Source of the DNA: Flavobacterium sp. LC2016-01
Lineage (GTDB): Bacteria > Bacteroidota > Bacteroidia > Flavobacteriales > Flavobacteriaceae
Length of the DNA: 64,000 nucleotides
Assembly (NCBI RefSeq): GCF_009711135.1
Contig: NZ_WMIC01000003.1
Span: forward strand, 124,001-188,000
Direction of reading: 5' to 3'
Shown: piece after piece, positions 26,914 through 35,227 of the stretch
Layout of the letters: the number at the start of each line of letters is the position of its first letter
Position numbering within the stretch: position 1 is the first letter of the stretch
Made by a program: the position numbers and the translations under genes
The notes under the pieces: model-generated
Databases searched by the model: none
What the model saw: the letters and a program-made list of their open reading frames with translations, nothing else
What the model was told of the DNA's origin: nothing

Positions 26914-28176
26914 ATGTCAACTCAAACTAAACAATTTAATATTCACGAAGATTGGACCGTAGTAATTCTAGGCTTCATAATCATCGGAATTTCACTTTTT
27001 ATATTTCTTCCCGAAGTTCCTGTTTTTAGTTGGTCAAACACTACCGATTTGCAAACTAAAGTATTTGATTTTGCGAATCTAAAAATCCTTCTGATTCAAT
27101 TTTTATATCTGATTTCTATTGGAGCATTCGGTGCTTTTTTAATTGGGAAGTCTGTCAAATATTTCCTGCTGACTTTTCCTATACTGTATATCTTAACACT
27201 TATTGCGCTAATTCTGGCGGGAAATTCGGCTATAAAATCCATCAATTTAGAAGCTGTAATTTTCAGTTTGATAATTGGTTTAGCAATAGGGAATTTCTTT
27301 AAACTTCCTGACTGGTTTCGTTCAGCACTTTCAACAGAAGTTTTCGTCAAAATCGGATTGGTGTTACTAGGAACCAGCGTGATTTTCTCTGATATTTTAA
27401 AGGCGGGTTCATTAGGCTTAATTCAGGCTTTGGTTGTTGTTTTGTCTGTCTGGTATTTCGCCTTTTGGCTTTGCCGAAAATTAAAAGTTGATGATGAATT
27501 AACTATGATGATTTCAAGCGCCGTTTCCATCTGCGGTGTTTCTGCCGCAATTGCAACTTCGGGCGCAATTAAAGGCGATTCTAAAAAACTCTCGTATGTA
27601 ATTTCAATTGTTTTGGTAACTGCCATTCCAATGATGATTTTCATGCCCATAATTGCCAAATACTTCAACTTTCCCGAAGAAGTCACTGGCGCATGGTTAG
27701 GCGGCAGTATAGACACTTCGGGAGCAGTTGTGGCTTCTGGGAGTCTGGTTGGCGAAACGGCTTTAAAAATCAGTACGATTGTAAAGTTTTCTCAAAATGT
27801 TTTACTTGGATTAGCTGCATTTGCGATATCCGTTTATTGGACATATACGCATAATAAATCTGCGGAAGCTGTAGAATCAAAACCCACTTTAAGCGTGATC
27901 TGGGAACGTTTCCCTAAGTTCGTTATCGGTTTCATTCTGGCTTCTCTCCTATTTTCATTTTTTATTACTTCAGAAGTTCGCGATTCGGTAAAAGACAGTT
28001 TGAAAAATTTGCAAGGAATTTGGTTTGCTTTGGCTTTTACGAGCATCGGTTTAGAAACTAATTTTAAAGATTTACTTGCTAATAACAGCCGTAAACCATT
28101 GTATGCATTTTTATTGGCACAATTATTCAATGTTATTGTTACTTTGATTATTGCTTTTTTCTTGTTTGGAAGATGA
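26914..28176 (+). CDS. YeiH-family putative sulfate exporter
   Basis: This 420-residue membrane protein has about ten hydrophobic segments and the family regions VFVKIGLVLLGTSVIFSDIL, SSAVSICGVSAAIA and GAWLGGSIDTSGAVVASG. The family (UPF0324, YeiH/YeiI) is annotated as putative sulfate exporters, though direct evidence is thin. At the end of a sulfatase operon it could move released sulfate or sulfite. Transport direction cannot be told from sequence. Confidence 0.85.
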   Translation: MSTQTKQFNIHEDWTVVILGFIIIGISLFIFLPEVPVFSWSNTTDLQTKVFDFANLKILLIQFLYLISIGAFGAFLIGKSVKYFLLTFPILYILTLIALILAGNSAIKSINLEAVIFSLIIGLAIGNFFKLPDWFRSALSTEVFVKIGLVLLGTSVIFSDILKAGSLGLIQALVVVLSVWYFAFWLCRKLKVDDELTMMISSAVSICGVSAAIATSGAIKGDSKKLSYVISIVLVTAIPMMIFMPIIAKYFNFPEEVTGAWLGGSIDTSGAVVASGSLVGETALKISTIVKFSQNVLLGLAAFAISVYWTYTHNKSAEAVESKPTLSVIWERFPKFVIGFILASLLFSFFITSEVRDSVKDSLKNLQGIWFALAFTSIGLETNFKDLLANNSRKPLYAFLLAQLFNVIVTLIIAFFLFGR

Positions 28177-28511
28177 TTTAACCGCAAAGTTCGCAAGGTT
28201 TTACGCAAAGTTCGCTAAGTTTTTTTATAGATAAGCACCTATAATTCATCCTGTTTGTCATTTCGAGGAACGAGAAATCTTCGCAAGTAACTCCGCAACG
28301 AGAATCCAATCTTTGTCAAGTTACTCGCGGGGATTTTTCCTCCGTCGAAATGACAAAATTTGTGGTTACTAAACTTTAACAAAATCCTTCCTAATTCTTT
28401 TTTGTGCCACGAATTTCGCCAATTTTCACAAATTTAATTCGTGTTAATTCGTGAAATTCGTGGCAAATCATTTCTTTCTCACTTCTTTTTCAAAAAAAAT
28501 TAAAGATTAAT
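28177..28511. other. Repeat-rich intergenic region between the two sulfur operons
   Basis: Three repeat types are stacked here. First come AAAGTTCGCAAGGTT/AAAGTTCGCTAAG copies (28184-28222). Then a long palindrome with arms GTCATTTCGAGGAACGAG and TCGAAATGACAAA (28258-28357). Last is an inverted repeat with arms TGCCACGAATTTCG and GAAATTCGTGGCA (28405-28464). All resemble intergenic repeats spread through Flavobacterium genomes. They probably insulate or terminate transcription before the next promoter. Confidence 0.75.
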
Positions 28512-28541
28512 TTGGTTTTTACAATATTAAATATAACTTTG
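28512..28541 (+). promoter_or_regulatory. Promoter of the second sulfur operon
   Basis: TTG (28512-28514), 19 bases, then TAACTTTG (28534-28541). The surrounding bases (GGTTTTTA upstream, TCTATAG and ATTAGTAGAGTTTA downstream) match the first promoter closely, so the two units are probably controlled alike. Confidence 0.75.
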
Positions 28542-28581
28542 TCTATAGAATTAGTAGAGTTTAATATTTAAAACTTACACT

Positions 28582-28668
28582 TTGAAAACAACAGCACATA
28601 AAACGTTTCACATTCTTCCTAAAAAATACACAAATAACACTTTTTGTTATATGTGCAGCTGTTGTTAA
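28582..28668 (+). CDS. Cys-rich 28-codon leader peptide, copy 2
   Basis: TTG opens a 28-codon frame starting MKTTAHKTF and ending KKYTNNTFCYMCSCC before TAA. Start codon, first four residues, the KKYT segment and the CYMCxCC end all match copy 1 at the same spacing. An in-frame TAG just upstream rules out a longer frame. The last codons AGCTGTTGTT can pair with GGCAACAG in the hairpin downstream. A cysteine-sensing leader is inferred. Confidence 0.75.
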   Translation: MKTTAHKTFHILPKKYTNNTFCYMCSCC

Positions 28669-28809
28669 TTCCCACATTTGTTTGCTGCGATTTTGCCCAC
28701 TTTAAAATCGGAACAAACCACTTTTTTTGCTTAAATTTCATTACAAAATATAATGCAATTCGCCTCAAACGAATCTGTATACCAATATGTTATACGATTA
28801 GAAAAAAGT

Positions 28810-28856
28810 CATTTCTGCGGCAACAGAAATAAACCAAATAAAGAACATTTATCACT
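28810..28856 (+). promoter_or_regulatory. Conserved leader hairpin and downstream box, copy 2
   Basis: ATTTCTG (28811-28817) and CAGAAAT (28824-28830) form a 7-bp stem with the same CGGCAA loop as copy 1. TAAAGAACATTTATCACT follows within ten bases, identical to copy 1. The distance to the sulfatase ATG is about 60 bases. The surrounding sequence is otherwise little conserved, which marks these parts as functional. Confidence 0.65.
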
Positions 28857-28893
28857 TACAAAAGAAAAAACAACAAACAAAAAGCATTTTAAA

Positions 28894-30549
28894 ATGAACA
28901 ATAAAATTACCTCAATATTATTTTCTGCTTTACTAACCGGAGCTTTAAGTTTTACTACAATAAATGCTCAAAATACAGCAAAACCAAATATCATTCTGAT
29001 TTTGGTAGATGATATGGGCTATTCCGATTTAGGGAATTATGGTTCTGAGATTAAAACTCCAAATTTAGATAAACTGGCAAATGAAGGTTTGCGCTTACGC
29101 GAATTTTACAATAACTCGATTTGTGCGCCAACGCGAGCTTCCCTATTAACTGGACAATACCAGCACAAAGCTGGCGTTGGTTTCTTTGATGTGAATTTAG
29201 GATTGCCAGCTTATCAAGGCTATTTGAACAAAGAATCTTTGACTTTGGGAGAAGTCTTCCGTTCTGGCGGTTACAGCACGCTTTTATCAGGAAAATGGCA
29301 TGTTGGTTCTGAAGATCAGGCGCAATGGCCCAATCAAAGAGGTTTTGATAAGTTTTACGGCATCTTAAAAGGCGCATCCAATTATTTTGATACCAAACCT
29401 TTGCCTTTCGGAAAAACACCCTATCCGGTAAAATTAATCCGTAATAACGAAGAATTGCATCCTAAAGATGATTCGTATTATTTCACAGATGAAATTGGAA
29501 ATAATGCCGTGACATTTTTAGAGGAACAAAATAAAGAAAACAAACCTTTTTTCTTGTATTTAGCTTTCACTGCACCGCACTGGCCTTTGCAGGCAAAACC
29601 TGTTGACATTGCCAAATACAGAGGTAAATTTGACGAAGGCTGGGATGTTTTGAGAGAAAAAAGAATCGAAAAACTGAAAGCCAGCGGTATTTTGCCTGCC
29701 AATCAAACTATTTCGCCGAGAGATCCAGAAGTTCCAGAATGGAGTAAACTGACTTATGACGAAAAACAATTCTGGAAAGCAAAAATGGAAGTTTACGCTG
29801 CAATGGTTGACAACATGGATCAGAATGTGGGGAAAGTTTTGGACAAATTAAAAGCCCTTAAAAAAGATAAAAACACATTAATTATCTTCATTTCAGACAA
29901 TGGCGCTCAAGGCGGATTTAATACTTATAATCCGTTAGGAAGAGGTTTAGTTCGAAATGACGGACCAGTTGGAACCTCAGGATCATTTGATTATCAGGAG
30001 CAAAACTGGGCGTATTTATCAAATACACCGCTTCAGCAATATAAAAATAATATGCACGAAGGCGGTTTCAGTTCGCCATTCATCGCTTGGTTTCCATCAA
30101 AAATAAAAGCTGGAAGAATTGAGAAAGGAACCGGACATATTATTGACCTCGCTCCTACTTTCTACGAATTGGCCGGAATTGAATATCCTAAGAATTATAA
30201 TAACGTAACTACGAATCCGCTTCCGGGGAAAAGTCTGCTTCCTGTTTTATTTGACAATGTTTCAGAAGTGAACCGAGGCGAACCGCTTTTCTGGGAAAGA
30301 GCAGGAAATAGAGCGGTTCGCGATGGAAAATGGAAATTGGTTTCTATTTATCCATCATACGAATGGGAACTGTATAATCTAGAAACAGATCGTGGCGAAA
30401 CTACCAATGTAGCACAGCAAAATCCGGGAATTGTGAATAAACTTTCGGCATCTTATTTTGAATGGGCAGATCAAAATGGCGTTGTAGAATACAGCAAATT
30501 CAAACTAAAACCAGAGGTGATGCCAGGTGGTGCATCTCTAAAGAAATAA
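28894..30549 (+). CDS. AtsA-like arylsulfatase 4
   Basis: This 551-residue exported sulfatase has a signal peptide ending near NAQ, LVDDMGYSDLGNYG, and the formylglycine motif CAPTR at 77-81 followed by ASLLTGQYQ. GKWHVG and SDNGAQGGFNTY complete the signature. It resembles Pseudomonas-type AtsA arylsulfatases. I chose ATG 28894 because it begins a proper signal peptide; the in-frame extension back to 28753 crosses the leader hairpin. It is the first gene of the cysteine/encapsulin operon, suggesting that sulfate release and cysteine synthesis are expressed together. Confidence 0.9.
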   Translation: MNNKITSILFSALLTGALSFTTINAQNTAKPNIILILVDDMGYSDLGNYGSEIKTPNLDKLANEGLRLREFYNNSICAPTRASLLTGQYQHKAGVGFFDVNLGLPAYQGYLNKESLTLGEVFRSGGYSTLLSGKWHVGSEDQAQWPNQRGFDKFYGILKGASNYFDTKPLPFGKTPYPVKLIRNNEELHPKDDSYYFTDEIGNNAVTFLEEQNKENKPFFLYLAFTAPHWPLQAKPVDIAKYRGKFDEGWDVLREKRIEKLKASGILPANQTISPRDPEVPEWSKLTYDEKQFWKAKMEVYAAMVDNMDQNVGKVLDKLKALKKDKNTLIIFISDNGAQGGFNTYNPLGRGLVRNDGPVGTSGSFDYQEQNWAYLSNTPLQQYKNNMHEGGFSSPFIAWFPSKIKAGRIEKGTGHIIDLAPTFYELAGIEYPKNYNNVTTNPLPGKSLLPVLFDNVSEVNRGEPLFWERAGNRAVRDGKWKLVSIYPSYEWELYNLETDRGETTNVAQQNPGIVNKLSASYFEWADQNGVVEYSKFKLKPEVMPGGASLKK

Positions 30550-30579
30550 AAATCTTTTTCTAACCGTAAAATAATCATT

Positions 30580-31401
30580 ATGAGTTCATTTTATCAAGAA
30601 ATAGCAAAACAACATCATGACTTAGTTATTCTGCCTGAGAAAAAATTAATACATCAGTTTATAGATGATTTGTTTGTCATCTTATTTTCGAATACCTCAA
30701 AATCATTAGAATCTGAAGCAACAATCAAATATAAATTCAATCAGCTGGAAAAGCAGTTTGATGAATTGGTTTTGGATTTTTCACCAAAAAGTGACCAAAA
30801 ACTGCAGACCAAAAACTTTTTTGAAGCAATACCAAATTTGCACAAAAAAGCATTAAACGATGCTGTAACCATATTTACAAAAGATCCTGCGGCCAAATCT
30901 CTGGAAGAAGTACTCTACTCGTATCCTGGTTTTTTCGCTATTGCCGTTTATCGATTTTCTCATCAGCTTTGGGAGCAGGATTTAAAATTATTAGCCCGCA
31001 CAATTTCAGAATATGCTCATATTAAAACAAGTATCGAAATTCATCCCGGAGCACAAATTGGAAAAGATTTCGCTATAGATCACGGAACAGGAATCGTGAT
31101 TGGAGAAACAACAATTATTGGCGATAATGTGCAAATTTATCAAGGCGTTACGCTTGGCGCTTTGAGCGTCAAAAAAGATGAAGCCTTTTTAAAAAGGCAC
31201 CCAACCATTGAAGATAATGTGATTATTTATGCCAATAGCACTATTCTTGGCGGTCAAACTACAGTAGGAAAAGATTCCATAATTGGAGGAAATGTCTGGC
31301 TGACTTATACAATCCCTTCCAATTCTGTGGTTTATCATAAAAACGAAATTAAAATCAGAGATAATAATCCTTTTCCAGCACCCATTTTTTATTCTATTTA
31401 A
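30580..31401 (+). CDS. cysE: Serine O-acetyltransferase
   Basis: The 273-residue enzyme makes O-acetylserine from serine and acetyl-CoA, the first step of cysteine synthesis. The C-terminal half is a left-handed beta-helix of hexapeptide repeats with the catalytic region [36 protein letters not shown] pattern (His near 168). The N-terminal half is helical. It ends in Ile, as in acetyltransferases that dock their C-terminus in the cysteine synthase active site. The cysteine synthase gene follows 14 bases later. Confidence 0.92.
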   Translation: MSSFYQEIAKQHHDLVILPEKKLIHQFIDDLFVILFSNTSKSLESEATIKYKFNQLEKQFDELVLDFSPKSDQKLQTKNFFEAIPNLHKKALNDAVTIFTKDPAAKSLEEVLYSYPGFFAIAVYRFSHQLWEQDLKLLARTISEYAHIKTSIEIHPGAQIGKDFAIDHGTGIVIGETTIIGDNVQIYQGVTLGALSVKKDEAFLKRHPTIEDNVIIYANSTILGGQTTVGKDSIIGGNVWLTYTIPSNSVVYHKNEIKIRDNNPFPAPIFYSI

Positions 31402-31415
31402 AAATATCAAAACCA

Positions 31416-32327
31416 ATGAAATATCAAAACATTTTAGAAACCATAGGAAACACTCCTCACATTCGATTAAATAAACTTTTTAAATCACATGAAGTGTGGA
31501 TTAAATTGGAAAAAGCAAATCCAGGATCTAGCATTAAAGACCGAATCGCTCTTGCAATGATTGAAGATGCTGAACAAAAAGGGCTTATAAATCAGGACAC
31601 TGTAATTATTGAACCAACTTCAGGAAATACCGGAATTGGCCTTTCATTGGTTGCAGCGGTAAAAGGTTATAAAGTTATTGTGGTAATGCCAGAATCGATG
31701 AGTGTTGAACGCAGGAGAATTTTAAACGCCTATGGCGCCGAATATGTTTTGACACCAAGAGAAAAAGGAACATCAGGAGCTGTCGAAAGAGCAAAAGAAC
31801 TGGCTTCGACGATTAAAAACTCTTTTCTTCCTTCGCAGTTTACCAACAAAGCAAATGTTGAAATTCACGAAAAAACGACGGCTCTAGAAATTGTCGCCGA
31901 TTTTCCAGACGGCATCGATTATTTAATTACTGGAGTTGGAACCGGAGGTCATATTACTGGAGTTTCAAAAATATTAAAACAGCATTTCCCTAATCTTCAA
32001 ACGTATGCTGTCGAGCCGGCCTTATCGCCAGTTTTGAGTGGCGGACTGCCATCTCCGCATCCGTTTCAGGGAATTGGAGCTGGTTTTATTCCCGAAGTTT
32101 TTAATCGCGAATACGTCGATCAAATTTTAACGGTTGACAAAAACGAATCGTACAATTTTACCAAAAGAATAGCCAAAGAAGAAGGAATATTTGCCGGAAT
32201 ATCTACCGGAGCAGCACTTGCAGCATTATCAAGAAAACTCAAAGATATTCCAGAAAATGCTGTAATCCTGACTTTTAATTATGACACCGGAGAAAGATAT
32301 TTATCTGTAGATGAGCTATTTGATTAA
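31416..32327 (+). CDS. cysM: O-acetylserine sulfhydrylase (cysteine synthase)
   Basis: The 303-residue PLP enzyme replaces the acetyl group of O-acetylserine with sulfide to give cysteine. The PLP lysine is Lys41 in [21 protein letters not shown] and [13 protein letters not shown] are the substrate-loop and phosphate-binding motifs. CysK and CysM cannot be separated with certainty by eye; the length and SSIKDR motif fit both. It lies between serine acetyltransferase and encapsulin genes, so newly made cysteine is available to the desulfurase encoded next. Confidence 0.9.
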   Translation: MKYQNILETIGNTPHIRLNKLFKSHEVWIKLEKANPGSSIKDRIALAMIEDAEQKGLINQDTVIIEPTSGNTGIGLSLVAAVKGYKVIVVMPESMSVERRRILNAYGAEYVLTPREKGTSGAVERAKELASTIKNSFLPSQFTNKANVEIHEKTTALEIVADFPDGIDYLITGVGTGGHITGVSKILKQHFPNLQTYAVEPALSPVLSGGLPSPHPFQGIGAGFIPEVFNREYVDQILTVDKNESYNFTKRIAKEEGIFAGISTGAALAALSRKLKDIPENAVILTFNYDTGERYLSVDELFD

Positions 32328-32388
32328 AATTATGAATAACTTTAAGCAAGCAAAAAATAATTTACAAACCTATTAAAATACCAGAAAA

Positions 32389-33309
32389 ATGGCAGAATCA
32401 AAACAACAACAGACCGCATTAGGCGATGTTGCAGCAAGACAACTCGCAATTGCAACGCGTACCGTACCCCAAATTGGAACAACTTCTCCGCGATGGCTGA
32501 CACATCTTTTGCATTGGACACCAGTAGAATCAGGTGTGTTTCGTTTGAACAAAGTTAAAAATGCAAACCACATCGAAGTTGATTGTTCTGCACGTGACGA
32601 AAGAGTTTTACCAAACACTTTTGTTGATTATGTTGAAAATCCTAGGGAGTATAACCTTGCTGCCGTTCAGACCATTGTAGAAGTTCATACTCGTGTTTCT
32701 GATTTATACAGTAAGCCTTATAATCAAATTTCAGAACAGCTTCGTTTGGCAATAGAAACGATTAAAGAACGTCAAGAAAGCGAATTAATCAATAATAAAG
32801 ATTACGGATTATTAAGCAATGTGGCGCCTTCTCAAATCATAAAAACTCGTACAGGAGCACCAACTCCAGATGATCTAGACGAATTGCTGACTAAAGTTTG
32901 GAAAGAGCCAGGTTTCTTTTTACTGCATCCGCTGGCAATTGCTGCTTTTGGTCGTGAATGTACACGCCGAGGCGTACCGCCTCCAACAATATCTTTGTTT
33001 GGATCTCAGTTTTTAACTTGGAGAGGAATTCCGCTTATTCCATCGGATAAATTGCCAATTGAAAAAGGGAAATCAAAAATCATTTTATTACGTACTGGCG
33101 AAAGCCGTCAAGGTGTCATTGGATTGATTCAGCCGGGATTACAAGGCGAACAATCTCCTGGATTATCAGTTCGTTTTATGGGAATTAATGAAAAAGCGAT
33201 TGCTTCTTACTTAGTTTCGCTTTATTGTTCTTTAGCTATTTTGGTTGATGATGCCATCGCTGTTTTAGAAGATGTCGAAATAGGAAAGTATCATGAGTAC
33301 AAATATTAA
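32389..33309 (+). CDS. srpI: Family 2A encapsulin shell protein (SrpI type)
   Basis: The 306-residue protein matches SrpI-like family 2A encapsulins, which self-assemble into icosahedral shells with the HK97 capsid fold. Recognisable stretches are ALGDVAARQLAIATRTVPQ near the start, SPRWLTHLLHWTPVESGV, RVSDLYSKPYNQISEQLRL, RRGVPPPTISLFGSQFLTW and PGLSVRFMGINEKAIASYL. There is no cyclic-nucleotide-binding insertion, which excludes family 2B. Known relatives package cysteine desulfurase and have been linked to sulfur starvation and elemental sulfur storage. The next gene overlaps it by 17 bases and encodes just such a cargo. Assignment is from recalled SrpI sequence similarity. Confidence 0.93.
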   Translation: MAESKQQQTALGDVAARQLAIATRTVPQIGTTSPRWLTHLLHWTPVESGVFRLNKVKNANHIEVDCSARDERVLPNTFVDYVENPREYNLAAVQTIVEVHTRVSDLYSKPYNQISEQLRLAIETIKERQESELINNKDYGLLSNVAPSQIIKTRTGAPTPDDLDELLTKVWKEPGFFLLHPLAIAAFGRECTRRGVPPPTISLFGSQFLTWRGIPLIPSDKLPIEKGKSKIILLRTGESRQGVIGLIQPGLQGEQSPGLSVRFMGINEKAIASYLVSLYCSLAILVDDAIAVLEDVEIGKYHEYKY

Positions 33310-35224
33310 CCCAGACGGATTACCAAACATTGACGATTTGCAGTTTCTGGCAAACGAACTGTTCAGTGCGCTGCCTAATGAATTTCCGAAAGAAATTTCA
33401 TTGAGTCCAGACAAAGCGGAACATCCTCGTGCGACAAAAATTGCAGAAACGCTTTTGCATGCTGGTGGCGCCAATATTTTAACGTCGTTTCCTGTGCAAA
33501 GTCCGTTAAATGTTAATCTGGCTCCGCCTTCGTTCAGCGGTTTTGGAGGTTCTCCAGCAAGTGCTTCTCAAAGTTCGAGTGCCTCGGCTTTGTACCCAAA
33601 CGCTGGTGCAGGTTTTGATCCTAAATATGGCATCCCTTCTTCTGGAATTCCTGAAGATAACGGACTAAATATTAATAATCCGCAGACTGGTTTTTATGAT
33701 ATCAATTTAAAAAACAGCGGATCACCACAGCTTAATGAAGAATCACTTTTTTCATCGCTGTTTTTAAATGATCAATATTTGCCTTTTCAAAGCGAAAATT
33801 CTTCTTTTGAAAATGAACTAAAAATAGCTTTAGAAACAGTTGATACTTTTTTTAGAAAGCGAAATGATTTTCCATCAAGCGGCAATGATCTTCAAAATTC
33901 CTATTATTTTTTAGATCAGAATCCATTTGCTTTTGATCACAAAAACACAAATGCGATTGTTGGAAGTTCTTTCGGAACAAACCCATTAAGTGGCAGTACA
34001 AATTCAGCTTTCAATGCCGAATTGATCAAAAAAGATTTTCCGATTTTAAGTGAAACTGTAAACGGAAAACCTTTAGTGTGGTTTGATAATGCCGCAACGA
34101 CTCAGAAACCAAAATCGGTTATTGATCGCATTGCGTATTTCTACGAGCATGAAAATTCGAACATTCACCGTGCAGCACATGAATTGGCGGCACGCGCATC
34201 TGACGCTTATGAAGCTGCACGTGAAAAAGTGAAAACATTTTTAAATGCTTCTTCTGTAAACGAAATTGTATTTGTTCGTGGTGCTACTGAAGGAATCAAT
34301 TTGGTAGCTTCAACTTGGGGCGATCAAAATTTAAATGCTGGAGATGAAATTATTGTAAGTAATCTGGAGCATCATGCTAATATAGTTCCGTGGAAAAGAT
34401 TGGCAGATAAAAAAGGTTTAAAATTAAGAGTAATTCCAGTTGATGATGATGGTCAGATTCTTTTGGATGAATATGCAAAACTGCTGAATTCAAAAACTCG
34501 TTTAGTAGCTTTTACACAAGTTTCAAATGCATTGGGAACCGTAACTCCTGCCAAAAAAATAACCGAAATGGCACACGCAGCCGGAGCAAAAGTCTTAATT
34601 GACGGAGCACAGTCGGTTTCACACATGAAAGTGGATGTTCAGGATTTAAATCCGGATTGGCTGGTTTTTTCTGGACATAAACTATTTGGTCCAACGGGAA
34701 TTGGCGCTTTATATGGCAAAGAAGATTTATTGAACGAAATGCAGCCGTATCAATCAGGTGGAAACATGATTCAGGATGTAACTTTTGAGGAAATAAAATA
34801 CCACAAAGCACCGAATCGTTTTGAAGCCGGAACAGGAAATATTGCCGATGCAATTGGCCTTGGCGCTGCTATTGACTATGTGACGAAACTTGGAATTGAA
34901 CAAATTGGCCAGTACGAGCATTATTTATTAGAATATGCAACAAGACTGCTAAAAGAAATTCCGGGCGTGCGTTTAATTGGAACGGCAAAAGACAAAGCAA
35001 GTGTATTATCTTTTAATTTACAAGGTTATACAAATGATCAAGTTGGTCAAGCCTTAAACAAAGAAGGCGTCGCGGTAAGAACTGGGCACCATTGCGCACA
35101 GCCAATTTTGAGAAGAATGGGAGTTGAAACCACCGTTCGTCCCTCATTGGCATTTTACAATACCACTCAAGATGTTGATACTTTTATCAAGACTTTGTGG
35201 GAACTTAAAAAAGTCAAATTTTAA
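33293..35224 (+). CDS. Encapsulin-cargo cysteine desulfurase (SufS-like, long disordered N-terminus)
   Basis: The 643-residue protein has two parts. Residues ~1-240 are low-complexity and rich in Ser, Pro, Gly, Asn and Phe, with a short conserved-looking helix NIDDLQFLANELFSALPNEFP near 12-32. Residues ~241-643 are a group II cysteine desulfurase: FDNAATTQKP, the PLP lysine Lys463 in SGHKLFGPTG, and the catalytic Cys601 in RTGHHCAQP. It removes sulfur from cysteine as a persulfide. In family 2A encapsulins the disordered N-terminal part directs cargo into the shell. The start codon lies within the encapsulin gene, so their translation is coupled. Cargo status is inferred from known systems. 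Confidence 0.92.
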   Translation: MSTNINPDGLPNIDDLQFLANELFSALPNEFPKEISLSPDKAEHPRATKIAETLLHAGGANILTSFPVQSPLNVNLAPPSFSGFGGSPASASQSSSASALYPNAGAGFDPKYGIPSSGIPEDNGLNINNPQTGFYDINLKNSGSPQLNEESLFSSLFLNDQYLPFQSENSSFENELKIALETVDTFFRKRNDFPSSGNDLQNSYYFLDQNPFAFDHKNTNAIVGSSFGTNPLSGSTNSAFNAELIKKDFPILSETVNGKPLVWFDNAATTQKPKSVIDRIAYFYEHENSNIHRAAHELAARASDAYEAAREKVKTFLNASSVNEIVFVRGATEGINLVASTWGDQNLNAGDEIIVSNLEHHANIVPWKRLADKKGLKLRVIPVDDDGQILLDEYAKLLNSKTRLVAFTQVSNALGTVTPAKKITEMAHAAGAKVLIDGAQSVSHMKVDVQDLNPDWLVFSGHKLFGPTGIGALYGKEDLLNEMQPYQSGGNMIQDVTFEEIKYHKAPNRFEAGTGNIADAIGLGAAIDYVTKLGIEQIGQYEHYLLEYATRLLKEIPGVRLIGTAKDKASVLSFNLQGYTNDQVGQALNKEGVAVRTGHHCAQPILRRMGVETTVRPSLAFYNTTQDVDTFIKTLWELKKVKF

Positions 35225-35227
35225 AAA

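Noticed and set aside
13888..28668. Lanthipeptide or other peptide natural product precursors
   Set aside because: The Cys-rich ends might suggest modified peptides, but no modification enzyme is nearby, the frames sit in long leaders right behind promoters, and the Cys codons pair with the next hairpin.
28753..28893. 47-codon N-terminal extension of sulfatase 4
   Set aside because: It crosses the conserved leader hairpin and precedes a proper signal peptide starting at 28894. The related KSHFCGNRN reading in the first leader has no start codon, so conservation there is better explained at RNA level.
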